Shown here piece after piece: positions 10,871-22,264 of a stretch of 64,000 bases of DNA. Source of the stretch: Achatina immaculata (Eukaryota; Mollusca; Gastropoda; Stylommatophora; Achatinidae); the NCBI GenBank assembly GCA_009760885.1, contig CM019710.1, positions 4,334,686 through 4,398,685 of the forward strand. Direction: 5' to 3'. The stretch's first letter is position 1. Each line of letters opens with the position of its first letter. The notes under the pieces were generated by a model that had not been told where the DNA came from, did no database searches, and saw only the letters and a list, made by a program, of their open reading frames with translations. Made by a program: the position numbers and the translations under genes.

Positions 10871-11312
10871 CAGAAGTAGTAGTAGCAGCAGAAATAGTAG
10901 TAGTTGTTGTTGTTGTAGTGGTAGCAGAAGTAGTAGCAGTAGTTGTAGTAGTAGTTGTAGCAGAAGTAGCAGTAGTATTAGCAGAAGTAGTAGTATTAGT
11001 AGTAGTAATAATAGTAGTAGTAGTAGTTGTTGTTGTTGTTGCTGTTGTTGTTGTTGTTGTAGCAGAAGTTATAGTAGCAGCAGAAGTAATAGTTGTAGCA
11101 GTGGTAGTAGTAGTAGTAGTAGTAGTTGTTGTTGTTGTTGCTGTTGTTGTTGTTGTTGTAGCAGAAGTTATAGTAACAGCAGAAGTAATAGTTGTAGCAG
11201 TGGTAGTAGTAGTAGTAGTAGTAGTTGTTGTTGTTGTTGTTGTTGTTGTTGGTGTTGTATTAGCAGAAGTAGTAGTAGTAGCAGAAATAGTAGTAGTAGC
11301 AGCAGCAACAAC
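10808..11312. repeat. Compound (AGT)n/(TTG)n trinucleotide tract
   Basis: About 500 bp of AGT, AGC and TTG triplets. Within it, a block of about 120 bp is itself repeated (11027-11160 and 11120-11250), which points to growth by slippage plus larger duplication. The valine-rich and leucine-rich frames it creates are artefacts. Confidence 0.9.
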
Positions 11313-12145
11313 TCCCAGTCAGCTAACGTACAAAAACCACAACAAATGTTCCTCACGATCGTCTAAAAAAAACAAAACAAAACTTACACTAAACCACATC
11401 CAAACAGTAGGAAAACATAACTCAAACGAAGCAGAGGAAGACATCATTAGGATATGTGTTTACTTGACTCAAATACGCAGTTCAAAGAATCCATTTTAAC
11501 GGACAAAAGACCATCCTTTTTGCGAGGGACATGCTCAGTGTAAACACATGATGATGATAAACTTTGTTCAGAGTCCTTTAAATGTTCCTGGCAGCCTAAG
11601 CACTGAAAATGTTGAGGCACAGGACCGTGTGAAATGGATGAAGTGGGTCACAGCAGTTATTTTTGCAGACCATGAGGGAGCAGCTAAAACAGCAACGAGG
11701 TGAAATGCTTTTGTTTTACATTCGCCAAAGCCAACCACTTCCTGTGGCAGCCAGGCCGCGGCTGTTAATCAGGACACCATCGGAGAGGTAGGACAGGGTC
11801 TTGGTCGGCAATAGATCCACAACAGCCGTGAGTCACTGACGCGCGCCCCCTCTCCTTCTACATCTGAATCTGTCTTCGCTTCCCCCCCCCCCAAAAAAAA
11901 TGTTGATAAATTAAAGAAAAATAGATTACAACCTCTTCCACTTACTCATTGTGTTTACTTTCTCGTTGATGTAGCAACGAATTGCTCCCTTGCATTCTTT
12001 CTGAAAGAGAAGAAGTGAAAGACAAAAAAATAACGAAATTGAAATATCTGTCACCAGTTGTTGTATCATCACGAGATAATTAGTATATCTATTACTATCA
12101 CCTAGTAAAACAAATAAAGAGTCTGTGGAGAGGAGCAGACAGAAC
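11312..12145. other. No gene seen
   Basis: AT-rich spacer. A fragment near 11740-11830 (GGACAGGGTCTTGGTCGGCA) may be a remnant of dispersed element M in reverse orientation. Confidence 0.4.
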
Positions 12146-12608
12146 CACAAAAATAAGATTTTTAAAGTCATGCATCTTTCCCATAGCAACATATGCCTGT
12201 GAGACCTGGACACTTAACAAAACAGCTGAGAAACACATAAATGCCTTTGAATGTAAATGCTACAGAAGAGTTCTCCAAATATCGTGGACACAAAAAAGAA
12301 CAAATATATCTATACTACAAGAGCTTAATATTGAAGAAGGCTGGCTAGTGAAGAGGATTAAAGAGAGAAAACTGAAATATTTTGGACACATTAAACGTCA
12401 TTATAATTTAGAGAAGACCGTGTTGGAAGGATACATAATGGGAAAAAGAAAAAGAGGAAGACCAAGACGAAGATGGCTGCAAGACATCGTTGACGATCTG
12501 GAAATGGATGCAACAGCAGCAGGCCATCTTGCTCACAACCGAGAGGCCTACAGGAGTGCTGTTTGGGAGGCAAAGTTCCGCAAGGGACATGCAAATGAAT
12601 GAATGAAT
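12145..12608 (+). mobile_element. LINE 3' fragment, family A reference copy, (GAAT)n tail
   Basis: The best family A copy. It reads IATYACETWTLNKTAEKHIN, FECKCYRRVLQISWTQKRT, then ELNIEEGWLVKRIKERKLKY, FGHIKRHYNLEKTVLEGYIM, KRKRGRPRRRWLQDIVDDLE and KFRKGHANE-stop, followed directly by GAATGAATGAAT. The frame shifts near 12345. Only the thumb and tail of the RT remain, because the element is 5'-truncated. Confidence 0.8.
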
Positions 12609-12824
12609 TACTATCACCTATTACGCAGGATAAATATGATAATATTTTTTGTACACCTTCACCATACACCTTTGTCTAATGCAGTGATTTCCAAACTGGG
12701 CGGTACCGTCCAAGGATAAGAGAAGAAGGAACACCAGGGAGTATCAGAACAGTAAAACTAACAGAACACAGCGTTGTACCGTGAGACCTGGAAAAAAAAA
12801 ACATCACAGGCAAAGCACTTTCAG

Positions 12825-12990
12825 AATGTTAAGTATAGCTGAATTTCCAGTTCATACCGTGTGGTTACAGTGTCCCATATTCTTCTTCTCTACACTGAAT
12901 AGAAAACATTATTTCATTTCCAGCCGATGCTGTGCTGTTTCTATGAGCACATTCTTCGTATCAGATGGGTAGCAGGGTATAGTCCTTGCT
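12825..12990. repeat. Dispersed repeat, copy 1 (partner at 17588-17758)
   Basis: GTTAAGTATAGCTGAATTTC to CCTTGCTTGAGGGTCTT matches 17590-17756 in the same orientation across about 165 bp, including CTACACTGAATA and GCAGCCGATGCTGT-like segments. A hAT-like terminus (CAGTGATTTCCAAACTGGG) lies just left at 12681. The following DNA to about 13190 resembles element M in reverse. Confidence 0.55.
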
Positions 12991-13379
12991 TGAGGGTCTT
13001 AGAAGCGAGTCATGGCAGTATATTGCAGTCATGCAATATTTTTCAGAGGTCTCCGCCGCCATGTGGACTATGGCCCCTCCTGCCCCGTTGACAGGCTATG
13101 CGTGTTACTGGAGGTAACAACGAATAGACCGGACTTTTGTCTTGGTCAGCTATAGTTGGCCAATCCTGACGTTAGTATTTCCGCTTGGGGGGGGGATCCG
13201 GTGAATGTCAAAACAGATAGGGTCTTCGCCTCCTACAAAAATGGCGGTGTACGAGTATATAACAGATAGCAGAGCTTGGACTTGCTTGTTTACCAGCGGG
13301 GAACTAGCCCAAGATCTCCTCAATTCTCGGGCTCCTCTGCGTCCTGGGGCACTTTGGTCCGGCCACGCAGTTATAAAAG

Positions 13380-14433
13380 CTCCTCCTCCTTCGTTTCCCT
13401 TGCCTTTATCATTTTCATCTTCTTTTCTTCCTCCTCCTCTTCCTTCTCCTATTCCTCTTCTTCTATAAATTCTTCCTCTTCTTCACTTCATTATTATTCT
13501 TCTTATGCTTCTTCTTCTTTTCCTTCTTCTTCTTCTTCTTCTTCTTCTTCTTCTTCTTCTTCTGCTGCTTCTTCTTCTTCACCTCCTTATTCTTCTTCGT
13601 ATTCGTTTTTCTTCTTCTTCTTCTTCCTCCTCCTCTCCACCTGCTTCTTCTTCGTATTCGTTCTTCTTCCTCCTCTTCTTCTTCTTCCTCCTCCTCCTCT
13701 TCTTCTTCCTCCTCCTCTTCTTCTTCACCTCTTTATTCTTCTTCCTATTCGTTCTTCTTCTTCCTCCTCCTCCTCTTCTTCTTCCTTCTCTTCTTCTTCT
13801 TCCTCCCCTTCTTCTTCCTTCTCTTCTTCCTCCTCTTCACCTGCTTATTCTTCTTTGTATTCGTTCTTCTTCTTCCTCCTCCTCCTCTTCTTCCTCCTCC
13901 TCCTCTTCACCTGCTTATTCTTCTTTGTATTCGTTCTTCTTCTTCCTCCTCCTCCTCTTCTTCTTCCTCCTCCTCTTCCTCCTCCTCCTCTTCTTCCTCC
14001 TCCTTCTCTTCACCTGCTTATTCTTCTTCGTATTCGTTCTTCTTCCTCCTCTTCTTCTTCTTCTTCCTCCTCCTCTTCTTCCTCCTCCTCTTCTTCTTCT
14101 TCTTCCTTCTCTTCTTCCTCCTCTTCACCTACTTATTCTTCTTCGTACTCATTTTTCTTCTTCTTCTTCCTCCTCTTCACCTGCTTATTCTTCTTCGTAT
14201 TCGTTGTTCTTCTTCCTCCTCCTCCTCTTCTTCTTCCTCCTCCTCTTCCTCCTCCTCTTCTTCCTCCTCCTCTTCTTCTTCACGTCCTTATTCTTCTACG
14301 TATTCGTTCTTCCTCTTCTTCTTCCTCCTCCTCTTCTTCTTCTCCTCCTCCTCTTCCTCTTCTTCCTCCTCCTCTTCTTCTTCTTCTTCACCCCTTTATT
14401 TTTTTTCGTATTTGTTCTTCTTCTTCCTCCTCC

Positions 14434-14474
<41 letters not shown>

Positions 14475-14525
14475 CTCTTCCTCTTCCTCTTCACCTCCTT
14501 ATTCGTCTTCATATTCGTTCTTCTT
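13380..14525 (+). repeat. 1.1-kb (CTT/CCT)n polypyrimidine tract
   Basis: Almost pure pyrimidine on the plus strand, interrupted every 100-150 bp by a short motif such as TATTCTTCTTCGTATTCGTT or CACCTGCTTATTC. This gives a higher-order repeat of roughly 110-190 bp. Long serine-rich and leucine-rich open frames arise only from the triplet bias. Confidence 0.95.
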
Positions 14526-14595
14526 AATTCAGAAATACTGTCACACATCCACAATATTTTCTTGCGACTAGACTTCGGCTCTTAACTCTTTAGAG

Positions 14596-15043
14596 CAGGG
14601 ATTCCAAAACATTTGGAAATGGGCAGTGAAATTTCATAACTTGAGTGGAAAACTATTCCTTCAACCAGTGTCTGGTCAATTCTATGCTGCCATAATTCCA
14701 TTTCGCGGTTTTCAACTTTTACATCTCCCTTTCTCCCCTGTATTGTTTTGCTTTTTTAATTTGGGCAGTAGATGGAAACACATGGCAGACAACATTTCGT
14801 TTCGCGAAGGTTAAACTTTCAGTTCTCTCACCGACTGAGATTGTGGTAACAAGATGGCAGCACAAAGCCGATGCTATTTTGTCGCTCGGTAACTGTACAT
14901 CACAGAGACCGCTCGCTTTTGTTGTCCTACCTGCAATGCCGACGCGTGGCATCATAGTTGGATCTCAAGCATTAGGGACACGGGCGCGCCGAGACATAGT
15001 GTTACCAAGTGTGTCGCTGTTTTAAGAAGTTTGGGAACTGCTG
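14596..15043. mobile_element. Non-autonomous hAT-type DNA transposon
   Basis: Ends CAGGGATTCCAAAACATT and, reversed, CAGCAGTTCCCAAACTTC. Flanking 8-bp duplications CTTTAGAG (14588-14595) and CTGTAGAG (15044-15051) agree at 7 of 8 bases. 448 bp, no transposase. Short open frames inside are incidental. Confidence 0.7.
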
Positions 15044-15600
15044 CTGTAGAGAATTCGGGTTAGTGGGACGTTTTCTGAGTCCAGGGGACAAACTTGGAAC
15101 TTTCATAGTTGGATTCGAACAGCCTTTAGTTTATGCAAGATAAAAGATGGCCAAGACCCTATGTGTATTCTCAGATGTGGGACCTGGAACTTCACCATTG
15201 TTTGATCATCGTTGGAGAGATTAAACAGTTAATCAGTGCCAGGAATTTTAATTCCCAGACGTGCTCCGGGAAATTGGTATAGGCCACGAAGCTACACCCT
15301 ATCCGGCTCTATGTTTGTGTTCTCACGTGCCTACATCGTAGCGAGCCATCTCCCTAGAGCTCATATTAGAAACGTGAGGGAGGCTACCAACTCAAGCAGG
15401 CCATCATTATTTTGATAAAATAGATCAGATATCCTCCATCTGGTACGTCTCGCCGAAGCAAACACATTTGACGAAATTTGCTTGTACCAGTAAGTATACT
15501 TAGTGTCAGATTAAGTCTTTCGTCAATGCTGAAAATCTTTAAAATAAACAGCTTAGTAAAAGCTACCTGAAAAAACGATCCTTGTGTTCAGTTTGGCGTG
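15043..15600. other. No gene seen
   Basis: Unique-looking spacer with no open frame above 60 codons and no recognised repeat. Confidence 0.4.
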
Positions 15601-15604
15601 AGCT

Positions 15605-16070
15605 TAATATCCTTTCGCCTCTTCTATTAATATCCAGTGGCTCTTTCGCCTCTTCTATCAATATCTAATGGCTCTTTCGCCTCTTCTATTAATATCTCAT
15701 GGCTCTTTCGCCTCTTCTATCAATATCTAATGGCTCTTTCGCCTCTTTTATTAATATCCAGTGGCTATTTCGTCTCTTTTAACAATATCCAGTGGCTCTT
15801 TCGCCTCTTCTGTTAATATCCAGTCGCTCTTTCGCCTCTTTTATTAATATCCAGTGGCTCTTTCGCCTCTTCTGTTAATGACCAGTGGCTCTTTCTCTTC
15901 TTCTATTAATATCCAGTGGCTCTTTCGCCTCTTCTGTCAATATCAAATGGCTCCTTCGTCTCTTTTATTAACATCCAGTGGCACTTTTGCCTCTTTTATT
16001 AACATTCAGTGGCACTTTTGCCTCTTTTATTAACATCCAGTGGCTCTTTCGCGTCTTCTATTAATATTCG
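15605..16070. repeat. 31-bp minisatellite, about 15 units
   Basis: Units of GGCTCTTTCGCCTCTTCTAT plus TAATATCCAGT, slightly degenerate. A G run of 14 follows at about 16101-16115. Confidence 0.9.
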
Positions 16071-16340
16071 AACAGTTTGTTTGTTTTTGTTTGTTTTTTT
16101 TGGGGGGGGGGGGGGGATTTAAGTATCTCTGAACCTTCAGGTGTCCAATGTGACTTGGACTTGAGCGAGGGTTTTCCACAAACACTTATACTTTTCCGCT
16201 CTTGCCCAGGTAAGTCGTCTGTTACAAATATATATATGAGACTATCATGTGGCGTGTCCTTTCCAAAATGTTGTCCCTCTCACAATCTTCCTGAATGCAA
16301 TGAGGCTTTGAGCAAGTTGACCAACATTTCGCAATAAGAC

Positions 16341-16371
<31 letters not shown>

Positions 16372-17055
16372 TTCATTCATTTGCATGTCCCTTGCGGAAC
16401 TTTGCCTCCCTAACAGCTCTCCTGTAGGCCTCTCGGCTGTGAGCAAGATGGCCTGCTGCTGATGTATCCATATGCAGATTATCAACGATGTCTTGCACCC
16501 ATCTTCGCCTTGGTCTTCCTCTCTTTCTTTTTCCCCATTATGTGCCCTTCCAAGGCGGTCTTCTCTAGATTATCATGACGTTTAATGTGTCCAAATTATT
16601 TAAGTTTTCTCTCATTAATCCTCTTTACTAGCCAGCCTTCCTCAATATTAAGTTCTTGTGATATGGATATACTTGTTCTTCTTGTGTCCATGATATTTGA
16701 AGAACTCTTCTGTAGCATTTACATTCAAAGTCATTTATGTGTTTCTCATCTGTTTTGTTAAGTGTCCAGGTCTCACAGGCATATGTTGCGATGGGAAAGA
16801 TGCATGCCCTTAAAAACTTTATTTTGTAGTTCTGTATGTTCCTCTCCACAGATTCTTTAGATAGATTGTGTTTCTTTCTGAAGAGCGATAGATGGCCTCC
16901 TTTTAATTTCCCTCATTGTATCTCCATTATTATTTAGTAGTGATCCAAGATATTCAAAACTCTCCACTTCTTCCAGTTTTTCCTCATTGATACTTATTTC
17001 AGCTGCCTTGTTTGTTTTGTCAGTTGTCATCAATTTAGTTTTCTTCACAATGCGA
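16372..17055 (-). mobile_element. LINE 3' fragment, family A, longest antisense copy
   Basis: Starts at an (AT)n/(ATTC)n tail. The minus strand then gives the family A tail, ATYACETWTLNKTDEKHIND, YRRVLQISWTQEEQ and, further upstream, EKLEEVESFEYLGSLLNNNG, a segment beyond the RT catalytic core. It is 5'-truncated at about 17055 and carries several frameshifts. Confidence 0.75.
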
Positions 17056-17587
17056 TATATATCAACAAAGTCTTTGAAGCAAAGCTATGATAACAAAACA
17101 TTAAAACTATTTAAAACAAAAGGAGAAACAGCTTTTTGGGTTAACAAGCTCACAGTTGTAACGTTTTGGTTTACTTCTTAATCACACAAAAACATATAGG
17201 ACAAAGAAATAGGGAAAAAAAGATAAAACACAGATTCACATGAATGATATACAACAAATAAGAATTGGGGGGGGGGGGGGGGGGCGGGGTAGAAAAAAAA
17301 TAGACCACTTAGCTGTGACTTGCAAGAAGCTGTGTCCGTGAGTGCCGGTGGTGAAGTATTGTGAATGTTTAAATGAAGACTTGGGATGTGTGATAGGTTG
17401 GGAGTAAAGTGGGAGGAGAGAGAGGAATATAATGGTTGTCACGGTGAGAAGGGTTGGTGGATTAGATGAATCTCATTGGGGGTAGAGATATTTTCAATCT
17501 AGTACAGTCACCGGTTTCTAAACTATAAGTTACATATAACATAATATTAGAACTTTGTAGACAGGGAATATGCCTGTGGGGAAAGGG

Positions 17588-17758
17588 AATGTTAAGAATA
17601 GCTGAGTTTTGAGTTCAAACCGTGCGGTTCCAGTGCCACATATTCTTCTTCTTCTCTACACTGAATATAAAACATTTCTTCTGCAGCCGACGCTGTAATG
17701 ATCTTGGAGCACATTCATAACATCAAATAGATAGGAGATTATAGGGTCTTGCTTGAGG
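17588..17758. repeat. Dispersed repeat, copy 2
   Basis: Matches 12825-12990 in the same orientation (TAAGAATAGCTGAGTTTTGA ... GGGTCTTGCTTGAGGATCC). The surrounding 17055-17590 is spacer with a long G run at 17268-17283. Confidence 0.55.
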
Positions 17759-17892
17759 ATCCAAAATACACACATAATAACCAGCTTCTAAAATATATAC
17801 AAGAATATGGAAAGTTGGTAGCTGGAATAATAGGGGAGATGACAATTTTTTAATGGTAGAAGTCGTGAAAGTAGTGGTTGTGGTCGTAGTCT

Positions 17893-17908
17893 TAGTAGTA
17901 GTAGTAGT

Positions 17909-17940
<32 letters not shown>

Positions 17941-18270
17941 CACTACTAAATGATAAACAGAATACACTACAACAAATAGCATAGTAACCAGTATCGCCCA
18001 AATTTGAGATTCAGCTATTTATCATTATTAATAATGTAATGAAAGAAGAAGAAGAAGAGGAGGAGGAGGAAAGACGAAGAAGAAAGAAGAAGAGAAAGAA
18101 GAAGAAGAGGAAAGACGAAGAAGTTAGAAGAAGAAGAAGAAGAAGACAGAAGAAGAAGATGATGGTGATGATGAAGATGATGATGAGAGTATAAAAAAGG
18201 AGAAGAAGAAGAAGAAAAAAGAGGAAGAATAAGCAGAAGAGAAAAAGAGGAAGAAGAAGAAGTACCCATA
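17893..18270 (-). repeat. (GTA/GCA)n and (GAA)n microsatellites
   Basis: A GTA/GCA run at 17896-17940, then a purine-rich GAA/GAG/GAT block at 18040-18265. Leucine-rich and serine-rich minus-strand frames here are artefacts. Confidence 0.85.
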
Positions 18271-18383
18271 GCAACAATCACGCTAACAGCAATAGCCAGG
18301 GCTAAGCGAAAGAACAAGGGGGGGGGGGAAAAAAAAGAGAGAAAAAAATGGAGAGAAAATCTGATGACTTTTTTTACGTCTAC

Positions 18384-18504
18384 CTGCACGATGATGTGTT
18401 TCACTTGCATCCCAGACTACTGTGTACCTGAGAGTCACCACGCAGACAGACAGTAAAGTCAGCGCAGTCAAACGTTTGGTACGTATTTTTCTCAGAATGA
18501 ACAC
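18384..18504 (-). CDS. Candidate signal-anchor exon, possibly 5' part of the sulfotransferase gene
   Basis: On the minus strand a strong acceptor (AACTTTCCTCAG, AG at 18506-18505) precedes an open segment ending at a donor CGTGCAG|gtagac (GT at 18383-18382). It reads VFILRKIRTKRLTALTLLSV, CVVTLRYTVVWDASETHHRA. A basic cluster followed by about 15 hydrophobic residues is what a type II Golgi enzyme needs near its N-terminus. No ATG is in frame, so a further 5' exon would be needed. An internal alternative donor (CTCAG|gtacac) would leave two bases. That would fit the exon at 7815 if the latter starts at 7983. Linking it to that gene is inference. Confidence 0.4.
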
Positions 18505-18639
18505 CTGAGGAAAGTTTAGGGTGAAAGCTCTTTAGACAAACAATGGCAAAATACAGTATTTTGAGAACTAGATGTGACCCGTCCAAAAATGACGTGAAAA
18601 GAAAGTGCTAACAAGATTATGTCATGTGGTATTTGTCTG

Positions 18640-18890
18640 CCTTAAGGTGTGAAGAGTTAGTTCCTTCACATTTCTAGGCCATACCAGTGAGAGGTAGGAG
18701 GCCATGCACTTGTGTCTTTTATGCCTTTTGTTTTCCTAGGCAAAACCTAGGCATTTTTTAAAATCGACCCCACTGTCCGGAGGGCCGACAAAAATTCCGC
18801 CACCAGTGCAGAATCGAACCAGTGACACTCTTTTTCGGCAGGCCATTGTACTAACGACTACACCACAGACGGAAGTTCTAACTTTCTGAA
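18640..18890 (-). mobile_element. tRNA-derived SINE, type V
   Basis: The minus strand begins CTGTGGTGTAGTCGTTAGTA (A-box-like) and continues to a B box GGTTCGATTCTGC. A body with CCTAGGCAAAACCTAGG-like halves follows. A related plus-strand copy lies at 51676-51915. Confidence 0.65.
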
Positions 18891-19180
18891 AATTCCAAGT
18901 GCCTCAGTTACTCTTCTCGTGGCTCCGCCACGCCTGACAAAACAGGAAGGCCTCAATCATCTTTGCCTAAGAAACAGCCTTGAATTTGACGCAAAATGTA
19001 ACAGCTTAGTCAAGCACGTGATTAAACTGTTTCGGCCCTGAATTAAGTTCCATGCTGTGCCGGAATATATTTTGATGAGAAATATTTCGTAGAAACTAGA
19101 AGGAAGTTACTCTATGATTTAGAAATATAGATTGGTTTAGAAATATACTGCTTCTCATTTTAATTAAATTTCCCTAATAA
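18890..19180. other. No gene seen
   Basis: AT-rich spacer ending in an (AAG)n run at 19188-19273 next to a SINE. Confidence 0.4.
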
Positions 19181-19274
19181 ACTCTTAAGAAGAAGAAGAA
19201 GAAGAAAAAGAAGAAGAAGAAGAACAAGAAGAAAAAGAAGAAGAAGAAAAAAAGAAGAAGAAGAAGAAGAAGGT

Positions 19275-19510
19275 TTGCTAATCCGGTGGTACCGGGTTCA
19301 GTAGTGAGTTTTTTTTTTCTGGTACACACCAAAAAGGCCCTGGGGTTGACCCAGCCTCTAAAAATTGGTACCAGAGAAATCTGGGAAGGTAAAGCGGCCA
19401 GGCGTGAGTACTGACCACATCAGACTTTCATGTGCCGAAGGTCACGGAAAATACGGGCCTAACATCGTATTCCCCAATATGCCTTAATGGCATGGAAACG
19501 AGAAATTTAC
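19275..19510 (+). mobile_element. tRNA-derived SINE, type W (5'-truncated)
   Basis: Starts within the tRNA part (CTAATCCGGTGGTACCGGGT). The body reads CACACCAAAAAGGCCCTGGG, GGCCAGGCGTGAGTACTGAC, GGAAAATACGGGCCTAAC and CCTTAATGGCATGGA. It matches the minus-strand copies at 45783 and 59060. Confidence 0.65.
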
Positions 19511-19628
19511 TTTTTTTTTACAAAATTAACTCTCTGACCACTGATTCATGTAGGTGTGCTATGCCCACCAACACTACCAGTGCTGTTATGGAGTTGAAAG
19601 AGTTAATGGAATAAAAACTCAAGCGGTT

Positions 19629-19653
19629 TGGGGGGGGGGGGGGGGGGGGGGGA
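19629..19653 (+). repeat. Poly-G run of about 22
   Basis: One of several long G homopolymers in the window. Length is likely to vary or be misread. Confidence 0.9.
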
Positions 19654-20189
19654 ATAACTACACAGACATTTACTGTCTGTTCTAACATGTTGAGGCTTTC
19701 AGAGGCACTTATATCTTTCCAGTGCTTTGGCTGTTTGATCTAATTTGGATTGTCTTCCTTGAAGGCGTAAGCAGAAATCTGTAACTCTTTACACCTCAAA
19801 ACAAAAAACACTGCCAGGGTTTGTAGATCTTACACAACTGTGAGACTCAACGCTGATAGCAATATTCCGTCTAAATACATTTTTTTAATAGCACATTTAT
19901 AAGCCAGACCATATTTTTTTTTTCAAATTACTTATGTTTCTTTCAGTTTCTTTCTCGCAAAATTTCTCATCAAAATTTTTTCTGGAAGAGAGTAAGGAAT
20001 TAATTTAGTAGTGAAAGAGTTAGAGACAATGACTAACATTCTTAAAGAAATGAAGTTGTTCATATCTTATGTTACAAATCTGAATGAATCCGGCGCACAC
20101 CTGTACAAGCAGCGTAAACGAGCAGAGTGGTAGAAGAGTGTTATGTAAGTTCTATCATTCTTTTGGAGGCGAAGGTTCTGTCAGCTTTG

Positions 20190-21109
20190 TCAGACAGGGA
20201 AACGTAATTGACATGCTAGCGTAAGGGTTAGCGAATCATAGGTGACATGCTAGCGACGGGATTAGCGAACCATAGCAGACATGCTAGCGTCAGGGTTAGC
20301 GAACCATAGCTGACATGCTAGCGACGGGATTAACGAACCATAGCTGACATGTTAGCGTCGGGGTTAACGAACCATAGATGACATGTTAGCGTCGGGGTTT
20401 GCGAACCATAACTGACATCCTAGCGTCAGGGTTAGCGAACCATAGCTGACTTGCTAGCGTCAAGGCTGGCGAACCAAAGCTTATATGCTAGCGTCAAGGC
20501 TGGCAACCAAAGCTTATATGCTAGCGTCAGGGCAGGCGAACCAAAGCTTATATGCTAGCGTCAGGGCAGGCGAACCAAAGCTTATATGCTAGCGTCAAGG
20601 CTGGCGAACCAAAGCTTATATGCTAGCGTCAAGGCTGGCGAACCAAAGCTTATATGCTAGCGTCAGGGCAGGCGAACCAAAGCTTATATGCTAGCGTCAA
20701 GGCTGGCGAACCAAAGCTTATGCTAGCGTCAAGGCTGGCGAACCAAAGCTTATATGCTAGCGTCAAGGCTGGCGAACCAAAGCTTATATGCTAGCGTCAA
20801 GGCTGGCGAACCAAAGCTTATATGCTAGCGTCAAGGCTGGCGAACCAAAGCTGACCAAAAGTTTCGTTCATCTCTCAGTTGGTACCCCCAGTAACAGACC
20901 TAGCCTGGCTAACGAGGCAGGAATAGCCATAGTCCATATATGGTGGTGGAGTCTGATAAAGAAGTATTCCACATCCCCTCCTTGACTTTTAGTTCCAGTC
21001 AGGGACTTAAATAAATAGCTTCCATAGCGCGCTTCCAGTCTCACGACTATGCTGTGACCCAGAATCATTCACGGCATCAGCTGCAGAGAACATCAGCTCG
21101 CAATTCTTG

Positions 21110-21110
<1 letters not shown>
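20190..21110 (+). mobile_element. Dispersed element M, copy 2, with expanded 34-bp array
   Basis: About 18 tandem units at 20210-20855. The first seven or eight resemble TGACATGCTAGCGTCAGGGT/TAGCGAACCATAGC. The later ones change to TATATGCTAGCGTCAAGGCT/GGCGAACCAAAGCT, so two sub-types expanded separately. The element body follows (CAGTAACAGACCTAGCCTGG, GGTGGTGGAGTCTGATAAAG, GCATCAGCTGCAGAGAAC), then a (GAAA)n tract at 21112-21165. Confidence 0.85.
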
Positions 21111-21147
<37 letters not shown>

Positions 21148-21169
21148 CAGAAAGAAAGAAAGATTTTCC

Positions 21170-21400
21170 TCTAGTCGTGGTGGGTCGCCTCTCGAACAGA
21201 GTAGCCCCAGGTCAGCCCAGGTGAAACAATGGGTATAGGGTCCTTCGTGAAGCTGAGAAAGGAGAGATGCCTGGACGTCATGTTGACCACATCTCTCTTA
21301 AGTCTGCCGACTGGTCGACGGAAATAAGAACACTAAATACACAACATGCCTCAAAGGCACTGTGTCAAGCCTGGTGGTTGGTGCAAGTTTTAGGTAAAGG
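21170..21400 (+). mobile_element. SINE-like element, type X
   Basis: It contains GATGCCTGGACGTCATGTTG, ACCACATCTCTCTTAAG and CACAACATGCCTCAAAGGCA. These align with the central domains of the SINEs at 19275 and 58404. The head is unclear (possible tRNA part at 21175-21210). Confidence 0.45.
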
Positions 21401-21544
21401 GGAATGAAGAGTTACTGAAACAGGGAAAATTAGGGAAGTTAGAAACCAGCTTTCTCATTTCAGTGTACAATCGTACCTTGAGGGGGGAAAAAAACCTAAC
21501 TTCAACCTATCCTGATCCAGGTCCACTTCCCTCGTGGTCATCCA

Positions 21545-21961
21545 GTAATTAATGTGTTACGATGAGTCTAAAATCACCAAAACCATAGAAAACAAGTTGA
21601 ATTCTTTCCAGACTAAATGCTTACGAAGAATTAGAAAAATATTTTGGCGAAACACCATAAGAAATAACATCTTCTTGGCAGAAATGCAGATGAAGCCACT
21701 GACAACAATTATTGAGGAAAGACGCTGGCGATGGTTGGGACATGTGCTCCGGATGACTGACAACTCACTACCAAAAATAGCACTAAGATGGACACCACGG
21801 GGGAACAGAAGTAAGGGTAGACCAAAAGAGACATGGAGAAGAACAACAGAAAGGATGTTGAGCAATAGAGGGGTCACCTGGGCAAGAGCGGAAAAAAAAG
21901 GAAAAGACAGGCATTTGTGGAAAACCCTTGCGGAGGCCCCATGTGCCCTGGGCACTTAAGG

Positions 21962-22005
<44 letters not shown>
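21545..22005 (+). mobile_element. LINE 3' fragment, family C, with (GA)n tail
   Basis: One uninterrupted frame of 135 codons: [80 protein letters not shown] and APCALGT-stop. It then runs GGTTCAGAGAGAGAG into (GA)n to 22005. It looks younger than the other fragments because its frame is intact. Confidence 0.8.
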
Positions 22006-22008
<3 letters not shown>

Positions 22009-22264
22009 GGCTAACAATTCAATATCTCTGTCTCTCTCTCCAACATAACCAGCATCACTTAAGAATTCTAGCTAGACCACATTAACATACACTTATGACA
22101 GACGTCTCACTACGTGTAGACAGTGTTCAAGACATACACCCACCACATATAGCCATACAAATATGAATGTACTGTTAGAACGAAGTATGAGATGAACATG
22201 TGCAAGCAATGTGATAATGTATAACAATGGTGATGTAATGATTCAACAATGATGAATACTATAA

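Noticed and set aside
10918..11499. Valine/alanine-rich open frame
   Set aside because: Translation of AGT/TTG triplets; composition artefact.
13276..14571. Serine/leucine-rich open frames of 340-431 codons
   Set aside because: Direct translation of the CTT/CCT tract. Several frames are open at once, as expected for a stop-free low-complexity repeat.
16148..16216. Plus-strand mini-exon (QCDLDLSEGFPQTLILFRSC) between CCTTCAG and CCCAG|gtaagt
   Set aside because: Splice-like signals are good but the piece is only 69 nt. No partner exon was seen on the plus strand, and it lies beside low-complexity DNA.
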